From positions 675,874-739,873 of the forward strand of contig NZ_JAGEMN010000001.1 in assembly GCF_017921835.1 (NCBI RefSeq): a stretch of DNA of 64,000 nt, in the 5' to 3' direction. Shown piece after piece: positions 63,966 through 64,000 of the stretch. Below the pieces are notes generated by a model. It worked only from the letters and a program-made list of their open reading frames with translations, had not been told where the DNA came from and did not search any database. The DNA comes from Sporosarcina sp. 6E9. GTDB lineage: Bacteria > Bacillota > Bacilli > Bacillales_A > Planococcaceae. The position numbers were made by a program, and so were the translations under genes. How positions within the stretch are numbered: the first letter of the stretch is position 1; each line of letters starts with the position of its first letter.

Positions 63966-64000
63966 CATGGATACCGTTAATTTGCGCTCCTTTTCATCAA

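Overview
The window looks like chromosome from an endospore-forming, low-GC Firmicute, most likely Planococcaceae (Sporosarcina-like). Evidence for this is gerE, a cotJ operon, a Bacillus-type sdhCAB, RNase HIII, MutS2, a lysine riboswitch on lysC, an S-box on methionine uptake genes, and a gene order matching the Bacillus subtilis rnhC-to-hemL region. The genus is inferred from style and synteny only.

Layout. 1-2.9 kb: the tail of an unidentified gene, then small accessory genes (DUF2277, CPBP protease, membrane and lipoprotein genes). 2.9-9.5 kb: rnhC (minus strand), then zapA-cvpA-polX-mutS2-yshE. 9.5-14.6 kb: fatty-acid degradation (fadD, then fadR-fadB-etfB-etfA), with a probable cre site over the fadD promoter and a FadR operator just after the fadR promoter. 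14.7-15.4 kb: a gene-free stretch with a MITE-like repeat and a 21-bp periodic array. 15.5-27.3 kb: trxA, uvrC, riboswitch-lysC, yslB, sdhCAB, thioesterase, gerE, a MarR regulator, racE, rph, rdgB and a phosphodiesterase.

27.3-50.2 kb is the accessory part, lying between genes that are neighbours in B. subtilis. It holds three copies of tRNA-Arg(UCU), two of them with duplicated upstream DNA, and a TspO-like membrane protein. It continues with an S-box operon (small protein, flavin monooxygenase, metQNI), an AbgT transporter and endonuclease V. A Fur-regulated iron ABC transporter follows; three 158-bp tandem structured repeats separate its binding-protein gene from its permease gene. The rest is an alpha/beta hydrolase, an FAD-Rieske oxidoreductase, DUF2935 proteins, a repeat-bearing Gln/Pro-rich protein, a probable manganese (yybP-ykoY) riboswitch ahead of a kinase-like gene and mgtC, an acidic lipoprotein, the cotJABC spore-coat operon and chrA.

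50.5-64 kb returns to the core: ysoA, tig, clpX, lon, engB and the haem operon hemAXCDBL. Two B. subtilis genes of this block, gerM (racE-rph) and lonB (clpX-lonA), are absent here.

The strongest candidate for something undescribed is the set of three tandem two-hairpin elements between the iron-transporter genes (38018-38490). Secondary points are the riboswitch-kinase-mgtC unit, the 21-bp array and the duplicated tRNA block.
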